Shown here: piece by piece, positions 36,030-44,073 of the stretch
How the letters are laid out: each line of letters begins with the position of its first letter
Numbering within the stretch: position 1 is the first letter of the stretch
NCBI GenBank assembly: GCA_000403215.2
Contig: KE159549.1
Coordinates: forward strand, 289,476 to 353,475
DNA length: 64,000 bases
Reading direction: 5' to 3'
From: Lachnospiraceae bacterium A4
GTDB taxonomy: Bacteria > Bacillota > Clostridia > Lachnospirales > Lachnospiraceae
Translations under genes and position numbers: made by a program
The notes under the pieces: generated by a model
The model's input: only the letters and a program-made list of their open reading frames with translations
Told to the model about the DNA's origin: nothing
Databases searched by the model: none

Positions 36030-36058
36030 TTGATTTATAAAAATACATGTGCTACTAT
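36030..36058 (+). promoter_or_regulatory. Promoter of the structured leader RNA
   Basis: TTGATT (36030-36035), 17 bases, TACTAT (36053-36058), pointing into the structured region. From 35818 to 36029 no gene is seen; the stretch is AT-rich and serves the divergent promoters. Confidence 0.45.
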
Positions 36059-36064
36059 TGAGGA

Positions 36065-36450
36065 AAACGTAGATAAATATTGGGATATTGCAGTGTTTTA
36101 TCCACAGACAGGTTTGGCGATGTGGAACAGTTAAAAAGTTTACATAATATATGCTGATTATGTTTCGGCGCCGGTATCATGAGAGGGAGAAAGTGACCGG
36201 GAATGAAACTAATCATAGATTTGCTTTGATTTTCTGGCAGGCTGCCAGAGCACCTTGACAACATACTGGTATGCGAACGCGTGTTTGTATACCATAGAGG
36301 ACCGCAAGGTCAGACAGAAGGATAAGCATCGAAAGATGTGAAGGTACGTTAAGGATTATGAGTATATGGACTTGGAAACTGCCCAGTGCGGGAGACGTTT
36401 GATGTTGTTTCCAAGGGCAGACAAAAGTGGATATACGGTATTGAAGAGGA
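36065..36450 (+). ncRNA. Candidate structured RNA or long 5' leader
   Basis: About 385 bases without a coding frame, packed with perfect hairpins: TCCACA/TGTGGA (36101-36106, 36121-36126); CTGGCA-GGC-TGCCAG (36234-36248); a 12-bp stem with GCGT loop (36267-36294); GACC-GCAA-GGTC (36300-36311) and GCATC-GAAA-GATGT (36326-36339), both with GNRA tetraloops. Near its end TTGGAAAC (36372-36379) pairs with GTTTCCAA (36407-36414) and TGCCC (36380-36384) with GGGCA (36415-36419), in pseudoknot order. Since there are no bases between the crossing arms, the two may be alternative rather than simultaneous pairings, as in a switch. It precedes a small gene at 36469. I do not recognise a known class. Confidence 0.6.
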
Positions 36451-36468
36451 TTGAAGGGGGACAACAAT

Positions 36469-36684
36469 ATGTTAGCGACTAAAAGAGAAGTATCACAGAG
36501 GATTGATATTTTAAACAAAAAGCCAATGATCAGAAAAAACCAGTCCACAGGAGAGATGGTAGCAGGATTTTTAGATCCATTGACAGGGGGTTTTGAAGTT
36601 GTGATGGACATCAACGATGAGCGGGATATCGACGATTTTCTCGAGGAGTATGATCTGTCCGTAGTAATGATTTCAAAAATGTAA
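36469..36684 (+). CDS. Small acidic protein behind the structured RNA
   Basis: 71 residues starting MLATKREVSQRIDILNKKPM, with GAAGGGGG upstream. Contains STGEMVAGFLDPLTGGFEVV and ends in an acidic helix (DINDERDIDDFLEEYDLSVV). Cytosolic, no motif recognised. Terminator follows after about 40 bases, so it is a single-gene unit controlled by the long leader. Confidence 0.65.
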   Translation: MLATKREVSQRIDILNKKPMIRKNQSTGEMVAGFLDPLTGGFEVVMDINDERDIDDFLEEYDLSVVMISKM

Positions 36685-36724
36685 TGAATGTGATAACAAA
36701 CTGTATGACGGGTGTCAATCAAAG

Positions 36725-36764
36725 CAAAAAAAAGAGGGGCAGGAGGGACTGCCCTCTTTTTTTA
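36725..36764 (+). terminator. Rho-independent terminator
   Basis: AAAAAAAGAGGGGCAG / CTGCCCTCTTTTTTT stem with GAGGGA loop and a run of seven T. Confidence 0.9.
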
Positions 36765-36797
36765 CATTTTATGAACGAAACAGTCAGGAGAAAAGTG

Positions 36798-37724
36798 ATG
36801 GAGAAAAAGGAATATTATATACCTTCTAAAGACGGCATACACAGGCTTCACGTAGTGTTGTGGGAGCCAGATACGCCAGTAAAAGCGGTAGTCCAGATCT
36901 CACATGGTATGGTTGAGATGATTGACCGCTACGAGGAGTTTGCGCGGTTTCTAAACCAACATGGCTATGCGGTGGTCGGCAACGATCACTTAGGACATGG
37001 GCTGACGGCTGGAAATGACGCCGACTTGGGCTATTTTTGTCCCAAGCACATGAGCGCGACGGTGGTGGCAGATCTTCACCGCGTCACGCGGGCAGCCAAG
37101 AAACGCTACAAGAACAAGCCGTATTTCCTGTTCGGGCACAGTATGGGCTCTTTTATGGCAAGAAGGTATCTGATGACTTATGGCATGGACCTCGACGGGG
37201 CGGTGATCTGCGGGACAGGCAGCCAGCGCTGGCTGACACTGGCGGCTGGCACGCTCGTCGCCAATGCGCTTAGGCTGGTGCTGGGCGACCGGCGCCGCTC
37301 ACAGCTATTGCGCAGGAACGCGTTTCACTCGTATCAGAAACGCATCGTGCACCCGCGGACAGCGAGTGACTGGCTGACAAGAGATGAGGCGGTTGTGGAC
37401 TTCTGCGTGGGCAATAAATTCTGCAATTACAGCTTTACCGTCAACGGATACCGGACATTGTTTGAAGTGCTGTTGTTCATACAAAAAGAGCAGAATATCA
37501 AGAAGATACCCAAGGAACTGCCGCTGTTTCTGATTGCGGGCGGTCAGGATCCGGTGGGGCATTATGGAAGGGACGTGCGGCGCGTGGCTGCGGGCTTTGA
37601 GCGGGCAGGCGTGGAGGATATCTCGTTAAAAATTTATCAGGAGGACCGCCATGAGCTGCTGAATGAGCTGGACAAGGCCCAAGTGTACAATGATGTGCTC
37701 TCATGGCTGGAGAAGAAGCTATGA
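36798..37724 (+). CDS. Alpha/beta hydrolase (monoacylglycerol lipase-like)
   Basis: 308 residues from the ATG at 36798 (CAGGAG upstream). Residues 1-70: VVQISHGMVEMIDRYEEFARFL and VVGNDHLGHGLT (lid/oxyanion part of Hydrolase_4). Nucleophile elbow is FGHSMGSFMARRYL (Ser), the acid is in LIAGGQDPVGHYG, and the catalytic His lies in QEDRHELLNE. It hydrolyses lysophospholipids, monoglycerides or similar esters. Its stop overlaps tadA by 4 bases. Confidence 0.88.
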   Translation: MEKKEYYIPSKDGIHRLHVVLWEPDTPVKAVVQISHGMVEMIDRYEEFARFLNQHGYAVVGNDHLGHGLTAGNDADLGYFCPKHMSATVVADLHRVTRAAKKRYKNKPYFLFGHSMGSFMARRYLMTYGMDLDGAVICGTGSQRWLTLAAGTLVANALRLVLGDRRRSQLLRRNAFHSYQKRIVHPRTASDWLTRDEAVVDFCVGNKFCNYSFTVNGYRTLFEVLLFIQKEQNIKKIPKELPLFLIAGGQDPVGHYGRDVRRVAAGFERAGVEDISLKIYQEDRHELLNELDKAQVYNDVLSWLEKKL

Positions 37725-38230
37725 CGAAACAGAGTGACGACGAGCGGTTTATGAGGGAGGCGTACAAGCAGGCGAAAAAGGCATATGCGCTTGGAGAGGT
37801 GCCAATCGGCTGCGTGATCGTGCATGACGGCAAAATCATAGGACGCGGATATAACCGGCGCAACACGGACAAGAGCACACTCTCCCACGCAGAGATTACC
37901 GCAATCAGGAAGGCGAGCAAGGTGATCGGGGACTGGCGCCTTGAGGAGTGTACGCTGTACGTGACGCTAGAGCCCTGCCAGATGTGTGCGGGCGCGATCG
38001 TGCAGGCGCGGATTCCCAGGGTGGTGATGGCGTGCATGAATCCCAAGGCGGGCTGCGCCGGGTCTGTGTTAAATATCCTTGACATGCCGGCGTTTAACCA
38101 TCAGGCAGAAGCCGTGCGCGGGGTTCTTGCAGAGGAGTGCGCGGCGCTGCTCAGAACCTTTTTTAAAGAACTTCGCATCCGAAATAAGGCTGAAAAGGAA
38201 AAAAGGCTTTATAATATTGAAAATCTATGA
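37721..38230 (+). CDS. tadA: tRNA-specific adenosine deaminase
   Basis: 169 residues from the ATG at 37721, coupled to the preceding stop (ATGA). Zinc ligands and proton shuttle are in LSHAEITAIRKASK (HAE) and LEPCQMCAGAIVQARI (PCxxC), with ACMNPKAGCAGS as expected for TadA. It converts A34 to inosine in tRNA-Arg(ACG). Confidence 0.95.
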   Translation: MTKQSDDERFMREAYKQAKKAYALGEVPIGCVIVHDGKIIGRGYNRRNTDKSTLSHAEITAIRKASKVIGDWRLEECTLYVTLEPCQMCAGAIVQARIPRVVMACMNPKAGCAGSVLNILDMPAFNHQAEAVRGVLAEECAALLRTFFKELRIRNKAEKEKRLYNIENL

Positions 38231-38305
38231 TACACTACCAATGTGAAAAATAATAGTATGATATGTAAGGCAGGATTTGCAGAGTCAGGAGGCGGAGGCA
38301 GTTAT

Positions 38306-39280
38306 ATGGACGAGATTGCAGTGCTTATTCCTTGCTATAATGAGAGCAAGACAATAGAAAAAGTGGTAAAGGACTTTCGAAAGGCGCTGCCGCAGGCAGT
38401 GATCTACGTGTACGACAACAATTCACAGGACGGGACAGATGAGATCGCGCGCAAAGCGGGAGCGGTCGTGCGCTATGAGCGCCAGCAGGGAAAAGGAAAT
38501 GTCATACGGCGCATGTTCCGCGAGATTGACGCAAAGTGCTATATCATGACAGACGGAGATGACACGTACCCGGCGGACGAGGCGAAAAAACTGTGCGAGG
38601 CAGTGCTTGAGCGGGGGGCTGACATGGTGGTCGGGGACAGGCTTTCTTCGTCCTACTTTGAGGAAAATAAAAGACCCTTTCACAATTTTGGCAACTCCTT
38701 GGTGCGCGGCGCGATCAACAGTATGTTCAAGAGCGATATCCGCGATATCATGACGGGCTACAGAGCGTTTAGCTATCAGTTTGTGAAGTCTTTTCCCGTG
38801 CTCTCAAAGGGCTTTGAGATCGAGACGGAGATGAGTATCCATGCGATTGACAAAAATATGCGTGTGGAGAATGTGATTATCCAGTACAGGGACAGGCCGG
38901 CGGGCAGCGAGTCGAAGCTCAATACCTACTCAGATGGCATAAAAGTGATTATGACGATTGTCAGGCTGTACAAAAATTATAAGCCGATGGGATTTTTTAC
39001 ATGGATTGCAGTGGTGCTCGCGCTGGTTTCGACAGTTTTCCTCCTGCCGGTGATGAGCGAGTACTTTGAGACAGGGCTGGTAGAGCGTTTTCCGACGCTG
39101 ATTGTATGCTGCTTTGTGTACATTGCGGCGATGCAGTCCTTCTTTGCAGGCTTGATGCTCTCCACGATGAAACAGAAAAATATGCAGGATTATGAGATGA
39201 ACCTGATTTTCCTAGATACAGAATATAAGGATAAAATAGAGAATGAACAGAGACATACCGATGAGTTACGTAGCCTTTGA
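38306..39280 (+). CDS. Family 2 glycosyltransferase with C-terminal membrane helices
   Basis: 324 residues from the ATG at 38306, placed after AGGAGGCGGAGG; an upstream in-frame ATG at 38243 is poorer. Residues 1-215 are GT-A: IAVLIPCYNESKTIEKVV, VYDNNSQDGTDEIA, MTDGDDTYPAD (DxD region) and GDRLSSSYF. Residues 235-310 hold two membrane helices (WIAVVLALVSTVFLLPVM, and VCCFVYIAAMQSFFAGLML). It resembles dolichol-phosphate mannosyltransferase-type enzymes that act on lipid-linked sugars. The next gene overlaps its end by 38 bases. Confidence 0.88.
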   Translation: MDEIAVLIPCYNESKTIEKVVKDFRKALPQAVIYVYDNNSQDGTDEIARKAGAVVRYERQQGKGNVIRRMFREIDAKCYIMTDGDDTYPADEAKKLCEAVLERGADMVVGDRLSSSYFEENKRPFHNFGNSLVRGAINSMFKSDIRDIMTGYRAFSYQFVKSFPVLSKGFEIETEMSIHAIDKNMRVENVIIQYRDRPAGSESKLNTYSDGIKVIMTIVRLYKNYKPMGFFTWIAVVLALVSTVFLLPVMSEYFETGLVERFPTLIVCCFVYIAAMQSFFAGLMLSTMKQKNMQDYEMNLIFLDTEYKDKIENEQRHTDELRSL

Positions 39281-40013
39281 TATCGAGACTACAGGGTTAA
39301 ATCCCAAATTTGACAAAATTATAGAAATTGGGGCAGTTCGGATACGGGACGGGGAGGTGGCGGGGACCTTTTCGAGCTTTGTCAATCCGGCTAGAAGCCT
39401 GCCAGAGCGGATTGTAGAACTCACAGGGATTCAGGACAGCGACGTGAAAGAGGCGCCCTACATGGAGGACATCTTAGACGCTTTTCTTGCTTTTCTGGGA
39501 GATGATGTCCTGCTGGGACACAACCTGCTCTTTGACTATTCCTTTGTCAAGAAGGCTGCGGTGAACCACAAAAAGACTTTTGAGAAATCAGGCATTGATA
39601 CTCTCAGAATTGCAAAGCGGTTTCTCAATGATTTGGCGAGCAGAAACCTTGGGTATTTGTGTGAGTACTATCATATAGAGCTAGAGGCGCACCGGGCGCT
39701 CAATGACGCAGTGGCGGCGCATGAATTGTATCGAATACTGGTGAGCGCATACGGTGAGCGGGAGGCAGAGCCGTTTCAGCCAAAACCTTTGGTGTACACT
39801 GTCAAAAAGGAAAGCCCCATCACGCCAAAACAGCTCGAGCTCTTGATGAAACTGGCGGTGCAGTATCATCTGCGCTGTGACGGCTGCGTGCTGGGACCGG
39901 TGGATAAGGTGACACAGGAATCAGTAGATTTACAGAAAATCACAAAAAACGAAGCAAGCAGGCTTATAGATCTGCTGCTTGCAAATTTTCGACGATCGCG
40001 TCCTTCATCATAG
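39243..40013 (+). CDS. DnaQ-type 3'-5' exonuclease
   Basis: 256 residues (250 from the ATG at 39261). DEDDh motifs: VAFDIETTGLNPKFDKIIEI, GHNLLFDYSFVKKA and HRALNDAVAAHELYRIL. Residues 190-256 form a small C-terminal domain (ITPKQLELLMKLAVQYHL). It is a proofreading-like or RNase T-like nuclease, separate from the polymerase. It starts inside the glycosyltransferase gene and its last 50 bases overlap the convergent gene. Confidence 0.88.
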   Translation: MNRDIPMSYVAFDIETTGLNPKFDKIIEIGAVRIRDGEVAGTFSSFVNPARSLPERIVELTGIQDSDVKEAPYMEDILDAFLAFLGDDVLLGHNLLFDYSFVKKAAVNHKKTFEKSGIDTLRIAKRFLNDLASRNLGYLCEYYHIELEAHRALNDAVAAHELYRILVSAYGEREAEPFQPKPLVYTVKKESPITPKQLELLMKLAVQYHLRCDGCVLGPVDKVTQESVDLQKITKNEASRLIDLLLANFRRSRPSS

Positions 40014-40575
40014 AATGAAGCGTCTGTGCCTGTCTGATCAGGCTGCTGATTTTTTCCGGCGTGCCTGTCTCTTTGTAGAGCTGGGCGAGCAGATAATAGC
40101 TTTTGCTGATATCGGTTCCAGTGGAGACAGCAAACTCGAGCACTTCGATTGCAAGGGCGTCCTCGAGACTGTCATGCAGCAGTTCAGCAAGTTTTTGCAG
40201 CAGCTTTACAAGATTTGTGTAATGAAAATCACAGTCGCTTAATATAGTAATATTAGCGGTGCCATATTTTAACTTGAGATCTGTGTTGGTGTAGCCTGTG
40301 AGATTGACGATTTTCGCGTCGGACAAGTCCTGCAATTCACTGAGACACTCGGCGAGTTCATCGGTCATGAGATCGGGCTTCATGGAGAGCAGATGCTCTG
40401 GGATTGTGATATAGTTCAGGTCATCTAACGGCTTTTTGCGGGTAAAGTTTGCCCGGTACTCGCGGTCCCAAAATTCGCGGTCAGCATCTTCCTCCTTTCG
40501 CTGGGTGCGGTGCAGGCAGAAAGAAAATAATAAGCAGCCAAACAAGACAAGACTTGAAAAAAATATCAAATTCAT
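39964..40575 (-). CDS. Membrane-anchored hypothetical protein, helical
   Basis: 203 residues from the ATG at 40575 (GAAAGGATATTATAT upstream). N-terminal anchor NLIFFSSLVLFGCLLFSFCL, a charged segment, then a helical domain with repeat-like helices (LEDALAIEVLEFAVSTGTDI, YYLLAQLYKETGTPEKISSL) reminiscent of TPR. The end overlaps the DnaQ gene by 50 bases in the opposite direction. No family recognised. Confidence 0.7.
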   Translation of the reverse strand: MNLIFFSSLVLFGCLLFSFCLHRTQRKEEDADREFWDREYRANFTRKKPLDDLNYITIPEHLLSMKPDLMTDELAECLSELQDLSDAKIVNLTGYTNTDLKLKYGTANITILSDCDFHYTNLVKLLQKLAELLHDSLEDALAIEVLEFAVSTGTDISKSYYLLAQLYKETGTPEKISSLIRQAQTLHSMMKDAIVENLQAADL

Positions 40576-40608
40576 ATATAATATCCTTTCGAAAAGGGGT
40601 GAACAGCC

Positions 40609-40719
40609 ATGATGAATATGAACCATAAAAAAACGCAGCGCAAAATCGCAGCCGTCATAGCCATTATACTTGTATTGGCTATGGTAGTACCATTAGCTGT
40701 GAGTGTTATCGGTTTCTAA
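40609..40719 (+). CDS. Small single-pass membrane protein, 36 residues
   Basis: ATG at 40609 (a second ATG follows at once) after GAAAAGGGGTGAAC. Product: MMNMNHKKTQRKIAAVIAII then LVLAMVVPLAVSVIGF. A short basic head and one membrane helix resemble the DUF4044/Prli42 class of tiny Firmicute membrane proteins, of which the Listeria Prli42 anchors the stressosome. It is divergent from the gene at 40575 with only 33 bases between starts. Confidence 0.65.
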   Translation: MMNMNHKKTQRKIAAVIAIILVLAMVVPLAVSVIGF

Positions 40720-40866
40720 TCTAATATAGCATATTATTCAGTGCAATGTAAAGTGCTGAAGCATTTATCGTGTTTTGAATGTTTTGAAATAAGGCCGCTG
40801 CCGCATCAGGGCATTGCATTTCAAGCATAGTCCGTGAAACGTGTACAGCAGCCGGAGTGGAGGTTT

Positions 40867-42468
40867 ATGAGAAAATCAGGTAGACGAATCGGAATCATAG
40901 CGTTGGCACTACTGTTGTCCGTGATTTGTGCAGGGGCGTTCCAGCCAAGCTGTGCGATGGCGGCATCAGACGACGAGGAAATCCTCGAAGGGGTGTACAT
41001 GGGCGAGATGAGCCTTGCCGGAATGACCGCCGAGGAGGCGAAGGCTTCGGTCAGCGCATTTGTGGAAGAACTGAAACAAAAAAATATTACATTTGGCGCC
41101 GTCGGCGATCATTATGTGTCCGTGATTGCAGGTGACTTAGGGCTTACATGGGTCAATGAGTCCGACATCGATGCGGCGGCAGCGCTTGGCAAGAAGGGAA
41201 ATATTGTCAAGCGGTACAAAGCCATGCAGGATTTGAAACATGGCAATAAGGTCTATGACCTGAAGCTCGCCCTTGACAGGGATTTGATCAAAGCTGTGCT
41301 CGAGGAGCAGTGTGCGGAGTACGATATTCCGTCGGTCAACAATACGATCACGCGGGTTGACGGGCAGTTTGTCATAGAGGAAGGGCAGGCAGGCGAGCGG
41401 GTCAATGTCGAGGAGTCCTTAAACCAGATTTATGAGTACATAACGAATGGATGGAATTATCAGGATGCTTCGATTGATCTGGCGATTGATGTGTCAGAGC
41501 CAAAGGGCAGTGTCGAAGAGCTTCAGAAGATGACAGATGTCCTCGGTACCTTTACGACGAGTTATTCGACCAGCAGTTCTTCGCGCTGCAAAAATATCGA
41601 GAACGGCGCACGGCTGATCAATGGCACGCTGCTGTATCCGGGAGATGAGTTTTCGACGTATGACACGATCAAGCCTTTTACGGAGGCAAACGGGTATTAT
41701 CCAGCAGGATCGTATATGAACGGCAAAGTGGTTGACAGCCTTGGCGGCGGCATCTGTCAGGTCTCAACGACGCTGTACAATGCGGTTTTATTGTCGGAGC
41801 TTGAGGTGACAGAGCGGCATAACCACTCGATGATTATTGCTTATGTGAAGCCGTCTATGGACGCGGCGATCGCAGAGTCCGCCGGAAAAGATTTCCGCTT
41901 TGTCAACCGCTGGGAAAATCCAGTTTACATAGAAGGGGTTACGGAGGGCAAGCAGATCACGTTCACAATCTATGGCGTGGAACAAAGAGACCCCAGCCGT
42001 GTGGTGCGTTATGAGAGTGAGACGCTCTCGACCACACGTCCAGACCATGAGATCATCACGCCGACTTCCGGGCAGGGTGTGGGCTATATCAGCGTGGAGT
42101 CAGCGCATGTGGGCTACACTGCACAGTTGTGGAAGATTGTCGAGGAGAACGGCGCCGAGGTGAGCCGTGAGGTTATCAACAAGAGTTCTTATAAAGTCTC
42201 CCCGCGGTCTGCTGTGGTGGGCGTCAATACAGATAATCCAGTGTATGCCCAGCGCATCAATGCGGCAGTGGCATCGGGCAGCATAGACACATGCAAGGCG
42301 GAGGCAGCGGCGATCAAGGCAGAGATGGCAGCGGCGGCCCAGCAGCAGGCAGATCTGGAGGCATACTATCAGGCGCTCCAGCAGCAGCAGTTACTAGAGC
42401 AGCAGGCACAGATGCAGCAGCAGATTTTAGAGCAGCAGGCACAGGCGGAACAGCAGGCAGAACCATAG
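40867..42468 (+). CDS. Secreted VanW-like protein with Gln-rich tail
   Basis: 533 residues from the ATG at 40867 (GGAGTGGAGG upstream); a GTG at 40834 is less likely. Signal peptide IGIIALALLLSVICAGAF; residues about 40-230 contain two peptidoglycan-binding-4 type units (GVYMGEMSLAGMTAEEAKAS; LDRDLIKAVLEEQC). The VanW domain (about 235-390) has YPGDEFSTYDTIKPFTEANG, GGGICQVSTTLYNAVL and ERHNHSMIIAYVKPSMDAAI. The tail is Ala/Gln-rich (YYQALQQQQLLEQQAQMQQQ). It acts at the cell wall; exact role of VanW proteins is not settled. Confidence 0.9.
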   Translation: MRKSGRRIGIIALALLLSVICAGAFQPSCAMAASDDEEILEGVYMGEMSLAGMTAEEAKASVSAFVEELKQKNITFGAVGDHYVSVIAGDLGLTWVNESDIDAAAALGKKGNIVKRYKAMQDLKHGNKVYDLKLALDRDLIKAVLEEQCAEYDIPSVNNTITRVDGQFVIEEGQAGERVNVEESLNQIYEYITNGWNYQDASIDLAIDVSEPKGSVEELQKMTDVLGTFTTSYSTSSSSRCKNIENGARLINGTLLYPGDEFSTYDTIKPFTEANGYYPAGSYMNGKVVDSLGGGICQVSTTLYNAVLLSELEVTERHNHSMIIAYVKPSMDAAIAESAGKDFRFVNRWENPVYIEGVTEGKQITFTIYGVEQRDPSRVVRYESETLSTTRPDHEIITPTSGQGVGYISVESAHVGYTAQLWKIVEENGAEVSREVINKSSYKVSPRSAVVGVNTDNPVYAQRINAAVASGSIDTCKAEAAAIKAEMAAAAQQQADLEAYYQALQQQQLLEQQAQMQQQILEQQAQAEQQAEP

Positions 42469-42500
42469 ATAAAGCACCGCAATATAGTGGGGGACTGGTT

Positions 42501-43550
42501 ATGAAATGCGGAAAACTGACAGAGAGCGTCTATGAGCGCTCTGTGATAAAAGGAATGAAGGCAAATGGCGCAGGGCTGGGGGCAGACTGCGCCGTTTTGG
42601 CAGGAAACGGAGACTGTGCCGGCATTCTGTCAGGGCAGGCGGCTGCATTTGGCATGGATGCCCGCACGGCTGCGCGGTCATATCTGGCGGCGACGAACCA
42701 TGTGGTTGCCTGCTGTGCCAACAGCGCGGCTTCCGGGCTGTTTGACGCCTGCGCCAACATGACATTGATGGTGCCTGAGAAGCTTCGCGAGATCAAACTC
42801 CGCGCTATGATAGAGACCGCCGCAGTGCAGGCGGAGGAGACGGGAATCCCGATTTTGGGCTGCAATGTGCAGGTGCTTCCGATGGTTACGGAGGCAGTGG
42901 CAGTCTGTGTGATCAGCGCGGGCATGGAAAACCGTTCAGAAAGTAATCTGGTGCCCGTCAAAAAACAATCGCTGGCAGACAGAGAGCTTGTCATGACAAA
43001 GTGGCTGGGGCTTGAGGGAACCGCAGTCATAGCGGCAGGCAGCCGCGAGAAGCTCTGCGGCAGGTACCCGTCAGATCTTGTGGATACTGCGGCAGATTTT
43101 TACAAATATCTGTCCGTCGCGCCGGAGGCTGCTACCGCCGTGAAGTCCGGCGCAGATTATCTGCTGGCGCTGCGGGAGGGCGGTGTGTTTGGCGGCTTAT
43201 GGCAGCTCGCAGCAGAGAATGGCGTTGGACTGGTCGCAGACTTAAAGCGCATACCGGTGAGACAGGAGACCATAGAGGTATGTGAATATTTTGATTTGAA
43301 TCCGTATGAACTGATGGCAGGCGGAAGCCTGCTCATCTTGACGGAAAATGGCGGTGAGCTGGTGCGTGCACTAGAGACGGCAGGCGTGCCGGCGGCGGTG
43401 ATCGGACGCACGACGCAGGGCAATGACCGCATCATACGCCACGGGGAGGAGTCAAGATTTCTCGAGCCCGCCAACGGGGACGAAATCTTCCGCTACCGCG
43501 CGAAGGTGTCCGGCGGTGACACTGGGAAAATCGTAAAAATAGAAACATAA
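42501..43550 (+). CDS. HypE/PurM-like AIR-synthase-fold protein
   Basis: 349 residues from the ATG at 42501 (GTGGGGGA upstream). PurM-fold features: GLGADCAVLAGNGDCAGILS, HVVACCANSAASGLFDACAN, ILGCNVQVLPMVTEAVAVCV, GGVFGGLWQLAAENGVGLVA and the closing NGDEIFRYR. HypE of hydrogenase maturation ends in a Cys that is carbamoylated; this chain ends GGDTGKIVKIET without it, so it is a relative rather than HypE itself. Substrate unknown. It sits 32 bases after the VanW gene and 40 before the Lrp gene. Confidence 0.75.
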   Translation: MKCGKLTESVYERSVIKGMKANGAGLGADCAVLAGNGDCAGILSGQAAAFGMDARTAARSYLAATNHVVACCANSAASGLFDACANMTLMVPEKLREIKLRAMIETAAVQAEETGIPILGCNVQVLPMVTEAVAVCVISAGMENRSESNLVPVKKQSLADRELVMTKWLGLEGTAVIAAGSREKLCGRYPSDLVDTAADFYKYLSVAPEAATAVKSGADYLLALREGGVFGGLWQLAAENGVGLVADLKRIPVRQETIEVCEYFDLNPYELMAGGSLLILTENGGELVRALETAGVPAAVIGRTTQGNDRIIRHGEESRFLEPANGDEIFRYRAKVSGGDTGKIVKIET

Positions 43551-43590
43551 AACAGAATGATAGAAAGTGTAAAGCAATGGAGGAAGCAGA

Positions 43591-44073
43591 ATGAGAGAAC
43601 AGATTTTGTCAATTATAGAGAAGAACAGCAGAATTGACCTGCATGAGCTTGCGGTGATCTTAGGCATGGAGGAAGCAGATATTGTCAATGAGATGGCGCA
43701 GATGGAAAAAGAGGGGATTATCTGCGGTTATCACACGCTGATTGACTGGGAAAAGACCTCAGTGGAGAAGGTAAATGCGCTGATCGAGGTGCGCGTGACA
43801 CCCCAGCGGGGCAAGGGCTTTGACAGCATCGCGGAGCGCATCTACAAGTACCCGGAGGTTCATGCAGTCTATCTGATATCGGGCGGATACGACCTGCTTG
43901 TCAGCCTTGAGGGAAAGACACTCAAGGAGGTGTCGAACTTTGTGTCAGATAAGCTGTCCACGCTTGAGACGGTCATTAGCACAGCGACGCATTTTATCCT
44001 GAAAAAATACAAAGACCACGGTACCATTCTGGATAAGAAAGAATCTGACGAAAGGATGCAGGTGACGCCATGA
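43591..44073 (+). CDS. Lrp/AsnC-family transcription regulator
   Basis: 160 residues. N-terminal HTH (1-60: REQILSIIEKNSRIDLHELA, EEADIVNEMAQMEKEGIICG) and a RAM ligand domain (VNALIEVRVTPQRGKGFD, VYLISGGYDLLVSLEGKTL). It should sense an amino acid and control the aminotransferase gene it overlaps by 4 bases. Confidence 0.9.
   Translation: MREQILSIIEKNSRIDLHELAVILGMEEADIVNEMAQMEKEGIICGYHTLIDWEKTSVEKVNALIEVRVTPQRGKGFDSIAERIYKYPEVHAVYLISGGYDLLVSLEGKTLKEVSNFVSDKLSTLETVISTATHFILKKYKDHGTILDKKESDERMQVTP

Noticed and set aside
36065..36450. Cyclic-di-GMP riboswitch (GEMM class), suggested by the nearby HD-GYP gene.
   Set aside because: I cannot find the conserved GEMM-I core or the class II core; kept as an unknown structured RNA.
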